Source of the DNA: Acidimicrobiales bacterium
GTDB lineage: Bacteria; Actinomycetota; Acidimicrobiia; Acidimicrobiales; SZUA-35
Direction: 5' to 3'
DNA: 64,000 nucleotides
NCBI GenBank assembly: GCA_028285495.1
Contig: JANQPB010000039.1
Location: 1-64,000 of the forward strand
Shown here: positions 1 to 8,304 of the stretch, piece by piece
How positions within the stretch are numbered: position 1 is the first letter of the stretch
How the letters are laid out: the number at the start of each line of letters is the position of its first letter
The notes under the pieces: model-generated
The model's database searches: none
Seen by the model: only the letters and a program-made list of their open reading frames with translations
Told to the model about the DNA's origin: nothing
Made by a program: the position numbers and the translations under genes

Positions 1-135
1 GCCGAACCAGCCCCCGCCATCGGCTTCGACGACCTCGACGAGCCCGAACCAGCCGAACCAGCCCCCGCCATCGGCTTCGACGACCTCGACGAGCCCGAAC
101 CAGCCCCCGCCATCGGCTTCGACGACCTCGACGAC
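1..135 (+). repeat. 51-bp in-frame tandem repeat encoding AEPAPAIGFDDLDEPEP
   Basis: Positions 1-51 and 52-102 are identical 51-bp units. A third, shortened unit (103-135) lacks the leading nine bases gccgaacca. The array may continue upstream of the window. The identity at DNA level points to recent expansion inside the coding sequence. Confidence 0.9.
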
Positions 136-288
136 CAGACGCCGAACCGGCGGAAGGACGACCCGGATGACGGCGACGATGGGCCGCCGACCGCCGAGAC
201 ACCGGCCGGCGACGACGCCGACGGAGGCGAGGACGACGACACCGAGGATGCCGCGACCCCCGCTGCGGTCGGCTTCGAAGATCTCTGA
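1..288 (+). CDS. C-terminal end of an unrecognised acidic protein with GFDDL repeats (partial)
   Basis: The frame is open from the first base and ends at TGA 286-288, so only the last 95 residues are visible. The visible part is Asp/Glu/Pro/Ala rich and looks disordered. The hexapeptide IGFDDL occurs three times within a repeat of the form AEPAPAIGFDDLDEPEP, and the protein ends with the variant VGFEDL at its extreme C-terminus. The family cannot be named from this tail. Its position next to a chemotaxis cluster, and the presence of SFDDLD near the C-terminus of the CheA at 4817-7360, suggest that the repeated FDDL is a short docking motif used in the same pathway. That link is inference. Confidence 0.6.
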   Translation, partial: AEPAPAIGFDDLDEPEPAEPAPAIGFDDLDEPEPAPAIGFDDLDDQTPNRRKDDPDDGDDGPPTAETPAGDDADGGEDDDTEDAATPAAVGFEDL

Positions 289-382
289 TGATCGAGTCCG
301 CCCACCTCAACTGGACCGGGCGATGCGCCGATAGGGCTCGGAGAGGTTCATGGCTCCACCGGCCTGCAGAAGGGAACTCGCT

Positions 383-1213
383 GTGACCACGACCGACCCC
401 ACACTGGCGCTCCACCACGAGATCCTGGATCGCGCCGAGGCGCTGCGCCCGCTGCCGATCACCGTGGTCCGGCTGGCCAGCACCGTGGCCGACCCCGACT
501 CCGACGTCGAGGACATGGTCGCCATCCTGCGTGAGGATCCCAGCCTGGTCGCGTCGCTGCTGCGCGAGGCCAATTCGGCCTGGTCCGGTCCGACGTCCAA
601 CATCACCACCATCCAGGCCGCCGTCACCCGGCTCGGGTCGGGTCGTGTGCTGGCGATCGCCATGGACGTGTCGCTCGACCTGCAGTCGCCGCTCCAGCTC
701 GTCGGCTACGACCTCAGCACCGAGCAGCTGCGCGAGCACGCCATCTGGGCGTCGTTCGTGGCCGAGGGCGTGCAGTCGCTGGCCCGCGACCGCATCGGTC
801 CCGAGGCGATCACCGCAGCCTTCCTGCACGACATCGGCAAGAGCCTGCTCGACGAGCACCTCGACGCCCGCTACTTCCGGTTCGCCTGGAGCCCCGATCG
901 CGAGATCGTCGAGGCCGAGCAGGAGCTCGCCGGCGTCGACCACGCCGAGCTCGGGGCGCTGCTGCTCGAGCTCTGGGGCATCCCCCAGGGCATCGCCGAT
1001 GCCATCCGCTACCACCATCACCCCGAGATCTCACCGACGCCATTGGCCGCCGTCGTCGCCATCGCCGACGGGCTCAGCCACCACTTCCGCGGCAGCCGCG
1101 CCGGGACCCTCGACGAGACCGTCGACTGGTCGCTGAACCTGCTCGGGCTGCAGCGCGAGCAGGTCCTCGACCGCAGCGAGAAGGTGCTGTTCCGGGCCGG
1201 CCTCCTCGACTGA
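383..1213 (+). CDS. HDOD-domain signalling protein
   Basis: The 276-residue protein is all-helical with a HDOD domain, a relative of the HD phosphohydrolases that usually lacks hydrolase activity and acts in signalling. The N-terminal half carries the HDOD pattern (LRPLPITVVRL, followed by DPSLVASLLREANSA and an ITTIQAAVTRLG segment). An HD dipeptide is present in AFLHDIGKSLL, and HHHPE and AIADGLSHHF follow. The GTG start at 383 is preferred because AAGGGA (370-375) lies about 8 bases upstream. An in-frame ATG at 350 has a purine run only three bases away, which is too close. HDOD proteins are often linked to chemotaxis or motility regulation, in keeping with the neighbours. The gene is followed by a strong hairpin at 1272-1305. 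Confidence 0.85.
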   Translation: MTTTDPTLALHHEILDRAEALRPLPITVVRLASTVADPDSDVEDMVAILREDPSLVASLLREANSAWSGPTSNITTIQAAVTRLGSGRVLAIAMDVSLDLQSPLQLVGYDLSTEQLREHAIWASFVAEGVQSLARDRIGPEAITAAFLHDIGKSLLDEHLDARYFRFAWSPDREIVEAEQELAGVDHAELGALLLELWGIPQGIADAIRYHHHPEISPTPLAAVVAIADGLSHHFRGSRAGTLDETVDWSLNLLGLQREQVLDRSEKVLFRAGLLD

Positions 1214-1271
1214 CCGGTCACCGGACGGGGCCCCGCCCGGTCGTCGGATCCGATCTCCCTGTTCCCCCCGC

Positions 1272-1305
1272 ACGGAGCGGGCCCCGACCTCGGGGCCCGC
1301 TCCGT
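1272..1305 (+). terminator. Strong GC-rich hairpin terminator after the HDOD gene
   Basis: A perfect 15-bp inverted repeat (arm ACGGAGCGGGCCCCG, loop ACCT) begins 58 bases after the HDOD stop codon. There is no U tract, which is common for actinobacterial terminators. Confidence 0.75.
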
Positions 1306-1521
1306 CGCGTGCACCGGTCGTCGTCCCACGTCGACACCGGACCGAACCCGCATCCGACCGATGGCCCGGCGGCGACCCGGGCACACCGGCGCCGCCGCCA
1401 CGCCGTCCCGGGAACGCACGCAGGAGCGCACCCCGGAGGGCAGGGCACCCAGGGCGGACGATGGGCTCCGGTCGTCCGCCCGCGGTCTCGGACGGGTTGC
1501 CGTCGAAGCCCGGACGCGACC

Positions 1522-1547
1522 GGGGGGAGCCGCTGGCGGCTCCCCCC
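1522..1547 (-). terminator. Hairpin terminator after the leftward cheY/CheX-like operon
   Basis: A perfect 12-bp inverted repeat (GGGGGGAGCCGC, two-base centre TG) lies 45 bases beyond the stop of the leftward CheX-like gene. With the hairpin at 1272-1305 it insulates the two convergent units. Nothing else was recognised in the 378-bp gene-free stretch 1214-1591. Confidence 0.7.
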
Positions 1548-1591
1548 TCGGTCGAACAGTGGCGCCGGTGGCGCCGAGACGATCGGACCGG

Positions 1592-2047
1592 TCAGCCCTG
1601 GTACCAGATCCCGAAGCGCCCGGAGCCGTAGCCCTCGATCTGGGCCTCGCACATCGCCATCGTCGAGCCGGCGGACACGATGGCCTGCATGGCGTCCGGG
1701 TCGTGCTCCAGCCCCGGATCGAGTCGGACCCGCATGGGCGTGGCCTCGTCGATCAGTCGCGACAGCACGTTCGAGACCTCGCGGTACACCTCGAGGAGGT
1801 CGTCGTCCGGGGCATCGCCGGCGTCGTCGCAGCGAACCGCCGGGATCATCGCCAGGGCGGCCGACGACCGGTGGGCAAAGCCGAGATCCGAGGCGATCAC
1901 CGCCACCAGCTCGTTCTCGTTGGTCACGAGGCCGCGCATGGTGGCCGGATGGGGATCGACCGAGTCGGCCTGGGTGACCCTGATCTCCCGCCCGACCAGG
2001 TTGGTCAACAGGTCGCCGACCTCGTCGGTCTGCATGGCAATGGCCAT
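1592..2047 (-). CDS. CheX/CheC-like chemotaxis phosphatase domain protein
   Basis: This 151-residue protein is a probable CheX-type phosphatase that would dephosphorylate CheY-P. The family uses paired Glu and Asn side chains in an E-x-x-N helix; here the match is E90-V-S-N93 in the segment VYREVSNVLSRL. Overall similarity is weak, so the family call rests on this motif, the size and the position. The start is ATG 2047, one base after the cheY stop, so the two genes form a tight leftward pair. A second protein with the same E-x-x-N signature closes the rightward operon (10296-10784). It could instead be a non-catalytic CheX-fold adaptor. Confidence 0.6.
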   Translation of the reverse strand: MAIAMQTDEVGDLLTNLVGREIRVTQADSVDPHPATMRGLVTNENELVAVIASDLGFAHRSSAALAMIPAVRCDDAGDAPDDDLLEVYREVSNVLSRLIDEATPMRVRLDPGLEHDPDAMQAIVSAGSTMAMCEAQIEGYGSGRFGIWYQG

Positions 2048-2048
2048 G

Positions 2049-2411
2049 TCAGGCTCCCACCGCGGTCAGCGCCGCCTCGAGGCGGTTGGTGTCGATCGGC
2101 TTGGACAGGAAGAACGATGCGCCGGCCTCCTGCGCCTGCTTCCGGATCTCGACGCTCGACTCGGAGGTGACGAACCCGACGGTGGTCGAGTTGCCCTCGG
2201 CCCGAAGCGACCGGAGCATCTCGATGCCGGTGAGGTTCGGCATGTTCCAGTCGGCGAGGATCAGGTCGGGCCGCTCCCGCTCGGTGACCTCGATGGCCTC
2301 CGCACCGTCCTCGGCCTCGACCACCTCGGCGTCCCCGTAGCCGGCCTGACGAATCGACCGTGCGATCAGCTTTCGCATGACGGGGCTGTCATCGACAACC
2401 AGTATCTTCAT
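2049..2411 (-). CDS. cheY: CheY-like single-domain response regulator
   Basis: The 120-residue protein is a stand-alone receiver domain. The acidic pair is in ILVVDDSP, the phospho-acceptor is D54 in LADWNMP, the switch Ser/Thr region is FVTSES, and the conserved lysine is K104 in LSKP. It has no output domain and would act by binding the flagellar switch or another partner after phosphorylation by CheA. The ATG at 2411 was chosen because it begins at the receiver fold and is preceded by GGAGG four bases away. It is transcribed away from the receptor operon and coupled to the CheX-like gene downstream. A second CheY-like protein is at 7882-8304, so one of them may act as a phosphate sink. Confidence 0.9.
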   Translation of the reverse strand: MKILVVDDSPVMRKLIARSIRQAGYGDAEVVEAEDGAEAIEVTERERPDLILADWNMPNLTGIEMLRSLRAEGNSTTVGFVTSESSVEIRKQAQEAGASFFLSKPIDTNRLEAALTAVGA

Positions 2412-2653
2412 CCTGCCTCCAGTGGCGGTGACCGGTCCGGCCGACCTCCGTCGGCCCACGTTCCACCTTCGGTCTCCGCCGCCCGTTCTTGAGCACAACG
2501 GGGGCGGGCGGGGCCCTGCCGTCCCGCCTCGATTGCCGCTAAAGATGCGCCCCCGCGCTCCGATCCTTGACTTCGCCGCCTCAGATCAGCCGGCGGACCA
2601 CCGGTCGTCTCCCCCGGGGCGGCCGACGAGCGGGAAGAGGACCGGACAGCCAC
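2412..2653. promoter_or_regulatory. Divergent control region between cheY and the chemoreceptor operon
   Basis: This 242-bp gene-free stretch must contain promoters for both chemotaxis units. No TA-N3-T hexamer sits next to either start, so both messages probably have leaders. A partial match to the motility sigma-28 minus-10 (GCCGCTAA, 2535-2542) lacks a TAAA minus-35 at the right distance. I could not assign the promoters. Confidence 0.4.
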
Positions 2654-4783
2654 ATGACCACCGTCAACCCGAAGCGCCGTGAGATGGCCGGTCTCGTCCA
2701 CCGGGCCAGCGAGCGATCACGGAGCCTGGACGTCACGTTGACGCTGATGTTCCTGGCCATCGGCATCGTGCCGGTGCTGTTCCTCGGCCTCTACGCCGTC
2801 AACCGATCGTCCGAGGCGCTGAAGGACACCGCGGCCAAGGAGATGCAGCTGGCGGCGGTCAACGCGCTCGACATGATCGACCGCAACCTCTTCCAACGCT
2901 ACGGCGACGTCCAGGCCTTCGCCGCCAATCCGAGGGCCCAGGGCACGCCGGCCGAGGCGACCGAGATCATCGACTTCCTCACCGCCACCTACGGGATCTA
3001 CGACCTGATGCTCATCGTCGACCTCGACGGCGAGGTCAAGGCCGCCAACACCATCGACGGCGGCGGCGGCAACATCGACACCAGCTCGCTGGTCGGGGCC
3101 GACGTGTCCGGCGAGGACTGGTTCGAAGTGGTCTCGTCCGGCGACACCCCCGATGGCGGCACCTACTACACCGACGTCGAGCGCAACGCCCTGGTCCGCG
3201 AGGTCTACGGCGACGATCGGCTGACGTTGCCCTTCACGGCCCCCATCTTCGATTCGAACGGCGAGATGGTCGCCATCTGGCACAACCAGGCGTCGTTCGA
3301 GCGCATCGTCGGAGAGATCGTGGACGCCACGGTGACCGAGATGGTCACGGAGGGCTTCAGCACGATCGAGACCCAGGTCCTCCGGAGCGACGGCGTCCTG
3401 ATCGACGACGCCGACCCCGAGGCCGTCCTGTCCTTCAATCTGGTCGATGCCGGTCTCCTGGCCGCCGCCGGCGCCATCGGCGACGCCGGCACGAGCGGGT
3501 CCTTCATCGAGACCCACAAGCGCCTCGGGGTCGACCAGATCAACGGCTACGCCGCCAGCGACGGGGCCCTCGGCTTCGACGGCTACGGCTGGGGCACCCT
3601 CGTCCGGGTCGAAGTGGCCGAGGCCGCAGCCGCCGCCACCTCGCTCCGCAATGCGATCCTCGTCGCCGGCGTCCTGTCGGCCATCGTGACCGGAGCCATC
3701 GGCACCTGGTACGCCCGCCGGCTGTCGACCCCGATCCGGGACCTGGCCGACCGGGCGGAGACGGTGGCCAGCGGCAACTTCGACATCGAGAAGCTCGGCC
3801 TCGACCGCAACGACGAGATCGGCGACCTGGCTGCGTCGTTCGACCAGATGACCGACATCCTGGCCGTCGTCGGTTCGCAGGCCGAGTCCATCGCCGCCCG
3901 CGAGCTCTCGGCCCCGTCCCTCAGCCAGCCGATCCCAGGGCAGCTCGGCCAGGCGTTCCGAGGCATGATCGACTCGCTGCAGGAACTGGTGAACCAGCTC
4001 CGGAGCTCGTCCGGTCAGCTGGCCGACTCGGCCAAGACCCTGACGACCGTCAGCACGTCGGTCGGCGAGAACGCCGAGCGGACCTCGAACCAGGCGGCGA
4101 TGGTCTCGTCGACCGGCGACGAGGTGTCCAGCAGCGTCTCCACCGTCGCCGCCGCCGTCGAGCAGATGAACGCCAGGATCGGCGAGATCGCCGTCAGCGC
4201 AACCGAGGCATCGCAGGTCGCCAACGAGGCCGTCTCGGTTGCCCAGCAGACCTCGAGCACGATCTCCAAGCTCAGCGACTCGAGCGAGGAGATCGGCAAC
4301 GTCATCAAGGTGATCAACTCGATCGCCGAGCAGACCAACCTGCTGGCCCTCAACGCCACGATCGAGGCGGCCAGGGCCGGCGAGGCCGGCAAGGGCTTCG
4401 CCGTCGTGGCCAACGAGGTCAAGGAGCTGGCCAACCAGACCGCCAGCGCAACCGAGGAGATCAGCCTCCGGATCCAGACGATCCAGACCGACGCAACCGG
4501 CGCCGTCGAGGCCAACGGCAGGATCGGCGAGACGATCGATCGGATCAACGAGATCTCGACCGCCATCGCCTCGGCCGTCGAGGAGCAGTCGGCCACCACC
4601 TCCGAGATCGGGCGGAGCATCACCGAGGCCGCCACCGGCACCGGCGAGATCGCCAACAACATCACCGAGGTGGCCACCGCGGCCAACTCGACCCGCCAGG
4701 CCACCAACGACACCAAGACCTCGGCCGAGGAGCTGGCGGTCATGGCCGCCGGCCTGAAGCAGCTCGTCGACCAGTTCCGCTAG
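2654..4783 (+). CDS. Methyl-accepting chemotaxis protein (receptor 1)
   Basis: This 709-residue transmembrane receptor passes periplasmic or extracytoplasmic signals to CheA through CheW. A first membrane helix lies at about residues 27-49 (LMFLAIGIVPVLFLGLY). A roughly 280-residue external sensor of Cache type follows, then a second helix (AILVAGVLSAIVTGAIG), a HAMP domain, and a long coiled-coil signalling domain. The hairpin tip is the highly conserved EQTNLLALNATIEAARAGEA. The C-terminus stops at the coiled coil (LVDQFR), with no tethering tail. The ATG at 2654 keeps a short basic N-terminus; ATG 2684 is possible. It heads a rightward operon, with cheA 33 bases downstream. Confidence 0.95.
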   Translation: MTTVNPKRREMAGLVHRASERSRSLDVTLTLMFLAIGIVPVLFLGLYAVNRSSEALKDTAAKEMQLAAVNALDMIDRNLFQRYGDVQAFAANPRAQGTPAEATEIIDFLTATYGIYDLMLIVDLDGEVKAANTIDGGGGNIDTSSLVGADVSGEDWFEVVSSGDTPDGGTYYTDVERNALVREVYGDDRLTLPFTAPIFDSNGEMVAIWHNQASFERIVGEIVDATVTEMVTEGFSTIETQVLRSDGVLIDDADPEAVLSFNLVDAGLLAAAGAIGDAGTSGSFIETHKRLGVDQINGYAASDGALGFDGYGWGTLVRVEVAEAAAAATSLRNAILVAGVLSAIVTGAIGTWYARRLSTPIRDLADRAETVASGNFDIEKLGLDRNDEIGDLAASFDQMTDILAVVGSQAESIAARELSAPSLSQPIPGQLGQAFRGMIDSLQELVNQLRSSSGQLADSAKTLTTVSTSVGENAERTSNQAAMVSSTGDEVSSSVSTVAAAVEQMNARIGEIAVSATEASQVANEAVSVAQQTSSTISKLSDSSEEIGNVIKVINSIAEQTNLLALNATIEAARAGEAGKGFAVVANEVKELANQTASATEEISLRIQTIQTDATGAVEANGRIGETIDRINEISTAIASAVEEQSATTSEIGRSITEAATGTGEIANNITEVATAANSTRQATNDTKTSAEELAVMAAGLKQLVDQFR

Positions 4784-4816
4784 CCGACGCCCGACCGGAG
4801 AGACAGGAGACCGCAA

Positions 4817-7360
4817 GTGGACGAGATCATCTCGGAATTCCTGGTCGAGAGCTATGAGGGCCTCGATCAGATCGACCAGAACCTGATCGTGCTCGAGGAG
4901 TCGCCGGACGACGTCGGGATCCTCAAGGAGATCTTCCGGACCCTGCACACCATCAAGGGCACCTGCGGGTTCCTCGGCTTCTCCAAGCTCGAACGGCTGG
5001 CTCATGCGGCCGAGAACCTCCTGAGCCTCCTGCGGGACGGCGAGCTGTCGATGTCGGCCGAGATCGCCGACGCGCTGCTGGCCGCCGTCGGCGACATTCG
5101 CGGCATCCTGGCCACCATCGAGGCGTCCGAGGAGGAGGGCGACCCCGACATCGAAGCCATCGTCGTCCGTCTCGATGCCCTCGCTTCACCGGACGCCGCC
5201 AAAGCGGCCGAGGCCACGCCAACCGAGGACGCGCCCGCCGGAGCCGAGCCCACCGCCGATGGCGACGCCGGCGCGGCGGCCCCCGATGCGGAGGCGCCGG
5301 CCGAGGCGGCAACGGCCGACGGCGGGGCAGACGAGCAGCTGGCCGAGACGGCCAGCGCCGACCCATCGGCCGGTGACGCCGAGACCGGCGCCGCCGGCGA
5401 GATCGATGGCACCATCGGCGCCACCGACGCCGATGAGGCCGACGACCGGGATGACGATGCCGACGCCCGCCTCGGTGACCTGCTCGTCGAGGCCGGGGCC
5501 GCGGGTCGGACCGACGTCGAGATCGCAGCGGCCGAGCAGTCGCTCGGCGACCAGCGGGAGATCGGCAAGATCCTCGTCGACGACGGCCGGGCCGAGGCCA
5601 AGGAGGTCGAGGAGGCGGCGGCGACCCAGCAGAAGCGCAGCGTCGCCGACAGCTCGATCCGGGTCGACGTCGCCCTGCTCGATCGGCTGATGAACCTGGT
5701 CGGCGAGCTCGTCCTCTCCCGCAACCAGATCATCCAGCTCGCCTCGGACGGCGACAACGGCGGGCTCGGCCCGCCGTCGCAACGGCTCAACCTGATCACG
5801 AGCGAACTGCAGGAGGGGGTCATGAAGACCCGCATGCAGCCGATCAACAACGTCTGGGCCAAGCTGCCTCGGGTCGTCCGCGATCTCTCGCGCCAGCTCG
5901 GCAAGAACGTGCACGTCGAGATGATCGGCAAGGAGACCGAGCTCGACCGCACGATCATCGAGGCCATCAAGGACCCGCTGACCCACATCGTCCGCAACAC
6001 GGTCGACCACGGCATCGAGTCGCCCGAGGAGCGGGCCGCCGCCGGCAAGCCCGAAGAGGGCCTGCTGCTGCTCCGGGCGAGCCACGAGGGCGGCCAGGTC
6101 AACATCGAGATCTCGGACGACGGCAAGGGGATGGACGCCGATCGACTGGCCAACCTGGCGGTGGAGAAGGGCGTGGTCACCCCCGAGCAGGTCGCCCGCA
6201 TGAGCGAGCAGGAGATGGTCAACCTCATCTTCAAGCCCGGCTTCTCCACGGCGAAGCAGGTCAGCAACGTCTCCGGCCGCGGCGTCGGCATGGACGTGGT
6301 CAAGACCAACGTCGAGCGCATCGGCGGCACCGTCGACCTGAAGACCGAGCGAGGCGTCGGCACGACGTTCAAGATCAAGATCCCGCTGACCCTGGCCATC
6401 ATCCCGGCCCTGGTCGTCAGCTGCGACAACAACCGCTACGCCATCCCCCAGGTCAACCTCCTCGAGCTCGTCCGGTTGGAGGCAGACGACGAGAAGAACC
6501 GGATCGAGGACCTGCACGGCGCCCCCGTCTACCGGCTCCGAGGCCGGCTGCTCCCGATCGTCGACCTCCGGGATCAGCTCGGCTCGGAGCGGGTCGAGCG
6601 GGAATCGACCAACATCGTCGTGTTGCGGGCGGACGACCACACGTTCGGGCTGATCGTCGACTCGATCGAGGACACCGAGGAGATCGTGGTCAAGCCGCTC
6701 GGCCGCCAGGTGAAGGACCTCAACCTCTTCGCCGGGGCCACCATCATGGGTGACGGGCGCATCGCCCTCATCCTCGACCTGATGGGCCTGGCCAGCGAGG
6801 CCCGCCTCCTCGAGGCGGGCACGACCGAGGGCAAGACCGTCTTCGACGGCGTCACCGACAGTCACTCGACCGTGCTCGACGACCGGACCCTCCTGTTGCT
6901 CGGGCTCGGCGAGCAGGACCGGGTGGCGATCCCCCTCGCCCGGGTCGAGCGGCTCGAGGAGTTCCCCTCGACTGCGCTGGAGCGCTCGGACCGCCGCACG
7001 GTCGTCCAGTACCGCGGCAAGATCATGCCGCTCATCGATCTCGCCCCGACCATCGGCTACACCAACAGCGCCTTCTACGACAACGACCGGATCAGCGTGG
7101 TGGTCTGCAACTTCGGCAGCCTCACCGTCGGCCTCGCGGTCGACGCGATCCTCGACATCGTGTCGCACGCCGAGGTCCTGGAGAACGTCAGCGACGACTT
7201 CGAGACCGTGGTCATCAACGAGCAGGTCACCGACGTGATCGATGCGACCTCCGTCGTGTCGTCGGTGCTGCCCATCCCCATCCCCCAAGACGAGCCGCCG
7301 CTGGCGGCGACTTCGTTCGATGACCTCGATTCCGCCGTCCCGGCGCCGACAGGAGCCTGA
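4817..7360 (+). CDS. cheA: Chemotaxis histidine kinase CheA with two CheW domains (CheA1)
   Basis: The 847-residue kinase phosphorylates CheY and CheB in response to receptors. In order: an HPt domain (residues 1-110) with phospho-acceptor H44 in LHTIKGTCGF; a 100-residue Ala/Asp/Glu-rich linker; a helical pair LGDLLVEAG and IGKILVDDG (about 215-275) in place of a recognisable P2 domain; a dimerisation domain (LMNLVGELVLSRNQI); an ATPase domain (HIVRNTVDHGIE, DDGKGM, GRGVGMDVV); then two successive CheW-like domains. The second CheW domain and the tail with SFDDLD are extra to the standard layout. The start is GTG 4817, with AGGAGA 7 bases upstream. Confidence 0.95.
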   Translation: MDEIISEFLVESYEGLDQIDQNLIVLEESPDDVGILKEIFRTLHTIKGTCGFLGFSKLERLAHAAENLLSLLRDGELSMSAEIADALLAAVGDIRGILATIEASEEEGDPDIEAIVVRLDALASPDAAKAAEATPTEDAPAGAEPTADGDAGAAAPDAEAPAEAATADGGADEQLAETASADPSAGDAETGAAGEIDGTIGATDADEADDRDDDADARLGDLLVEAGAAGRTDVEIAAAEQSLGDQREIGKILVDDGRAEAKEVEEAAATQQKRSVADSSIRVDVALLDRLMNLVGELVLSRNQIIQLASDGDNGGLGPPSQRLNLITSELQEGVMKTRMQPINNVWAKLPRVVRDLSRQLGKNVHVEMIGKETELDRTIIEAIKDPLTHIVRNTVDHGIESPEERAAAGKPEEGLLLLRASHEGGQVNIEISDDGKGMDADRLANLAVEKGVVTPEQVARMSEQEMVNLIFKPGFSTAKQVSNVSGRGVGMDVVKTNVERIGGTVDLKTERGVGTTFKIKIPLTLAIIPALVVSCDNNRYAIPQVNLLELVRLEADDEKNRIEDLHGAPVYRLRGRLLPIVDLRDQLGSERVERESTNIVVLRADDHTFGLIVDSIEDTEEIVVKPLGRQVKDLNLFAGATIMGDGRIALILDLMGLASEARLLEAGTTEGKTVFDGVTDSHSTVLDDRTLLLLGLGEQDRVAIPLARVERLEEFPSTALERSDRRTVVQYRGKIMPLIDLAPTIGYTNSAFYDNDRISVVVCNFGSLTVGLAVDAILDIVSHAEVLENVSDDFETVVINEQVTDVIDATSVVSSVLPIPIPQDEPPLAATSFDDLDSAVPAPTGA

Positions 7361-7414
7361 GCGCAACGGCTCGGCGCCCGCTCGTTCCACAAGACGATGA
7401 CCAAGGGAAACCAG

Positions 7415-7885
7415 ATGCTCGACGTCTCCACCACGCTGAATCAGCTCTGTACCTTCCGGCTCGGTCCGCTGTACCTGGGGATCAACGTCACCGAGGTCCG
7501 GGAGGTCCTGCTCCAGGCCGACGTGACCACCGTCCCCCACGCCGACGACGTGATCGAGGGGCTGATCAACCTCCGGGGCCAGATCGCGACCTGCATCGAT
7601 CTGCGCCGCCGGCTCGGCATCGAGCCACGAGAACCGGACATGGTCCCGATCCACGTGGTGACCATGACCGACGGGGAGCCCGTGACCCTCCTGGTCGACG
7701 CCGTCGGCGACGTCGTCGACGTCGACCCGGACACGTACGAGACACCGCCGACCACGATGGACCCGAACACCCGGGAGCTGATCCTGGGCGCCTACAAGCT
7801 GGACACCGAACTGCTGCTCGTCCTCGACCTCGACAAGATCACCTCTGTCGGGCCGGGGGGCGGCCACAAGGGGGAGCCCTCATGA
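7415..7885 (+). CDS. cheW: CheW chemotaxis coupling protein
   Basis: The 156-residue SH3-like adaptor links receptors to CheA. Typical CheW features are visible: TFRLGPLYLGINVTEVREV, the HADDVIEGLINLRGQIATCIDLRRRLG core, and a VDAVGDVVDV strand. ATG 7415 is preferred over the in-frame ATG 7397 because AAGGGA (7401-7406) stands eight bases before it. The stop overlaps the next cheY start by four bases (ATGA), showing translational coupling. Confidence 0.93.
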   Translation: MLDVSTTLNQLCTFRLGPLYLGINVTEVREVLLQADVTTVPHADDVIEGLINLRGQIATCIDLRRRLGIEPREPDMVPIHVVTMTDGEPVTLLVDAVGDVVDVDPDTYETPPTTMDPNTRELILGAYKLDTELLLVLDLDKITSVGPGGGHKGEPS

Positions 7886-8304
7886 CCGAGACCGCTGCGC
7901 CGACAACGGGGGCCGCCACCCAACTGACCGCCATGGTGATCGACGACTCGCGGGCCGCCCGCACGCTCGTCGGCAACATGCTGGGCAAGCTCGGCTTCAA
8001 CGTGGTGGCGGCCGAGCACGGCCAGGACGCCCTCGACAAGCTGATCGGGAGCGATGACGCCCCGGCCGCGGTCGTCGTCGACTGGAACATGCCGGTCATG
8101 GACGGCGTCGAATTCGCCAGGGAGTTCCGAAAGCAGGCCAAGTTCAAGACGACACCGCTGCTGATGATCAGCTCCGAATCGGACCCGCGCCGGGTGGCGT
8201 CGGCCCTGTTGGCCGGGATCGACGAGTACCTGTTCAAGCCCGTCGACTCGGAGATGATCCGCGAGCGCCTGGCGATGCTCGGCCTCCGCGTCGGGGAGGG
8301 CTGA
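7882..8304 (+). CDS. cheY: CheY-like response regulator within the che operon
   Basis: This 140-residue receiver has an about 15-residue N-terminal extension before the fold (MVIDDSRAARTLV). The phospho-acceptor is D67 in VVDWNMPVMDG. SSES and LFKP supply the switch and lysine positions. There is no output domain. It is coupled to cheW upstream and, by a TGATG one-base overlap, to cheB downstream. Its role is either the motor-switch ligand or a phosphate sink, since another cheY lies at 2049-2411. DWNMP is shared by both proteins, suggesting a recent common origin. Confidence 0.93.
   Translation: MTETAAPTTGAATQLTAMVIDDSRAARTLVGNMLGKLGFNVVAAEHGQDALDKLIGSDDAPAAVVVDWNMPVMDGVEFAREFRKQAKFKTTPLLMISSESDPRRVASALLAGIDEYLFKPVDSEMIRERLAMLGLRVGEG

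Noticed and set aside
2535..2542. Sigma-28 (flagellar) minus-10 GCCGCTAA before receptor 1
   Set aside because: One mismatch and no TAAA minus-35 at the expected spacing, so it is not reported as a promoter.
2717..5005. Very long open frame antisense to receptor 1 and cheA
   Set aside because: Long antisense frames are expected at 70% G+C. The composition is Asp/Gly/Arg/Leu rich with no domain, and the sense frame has clear motifs.
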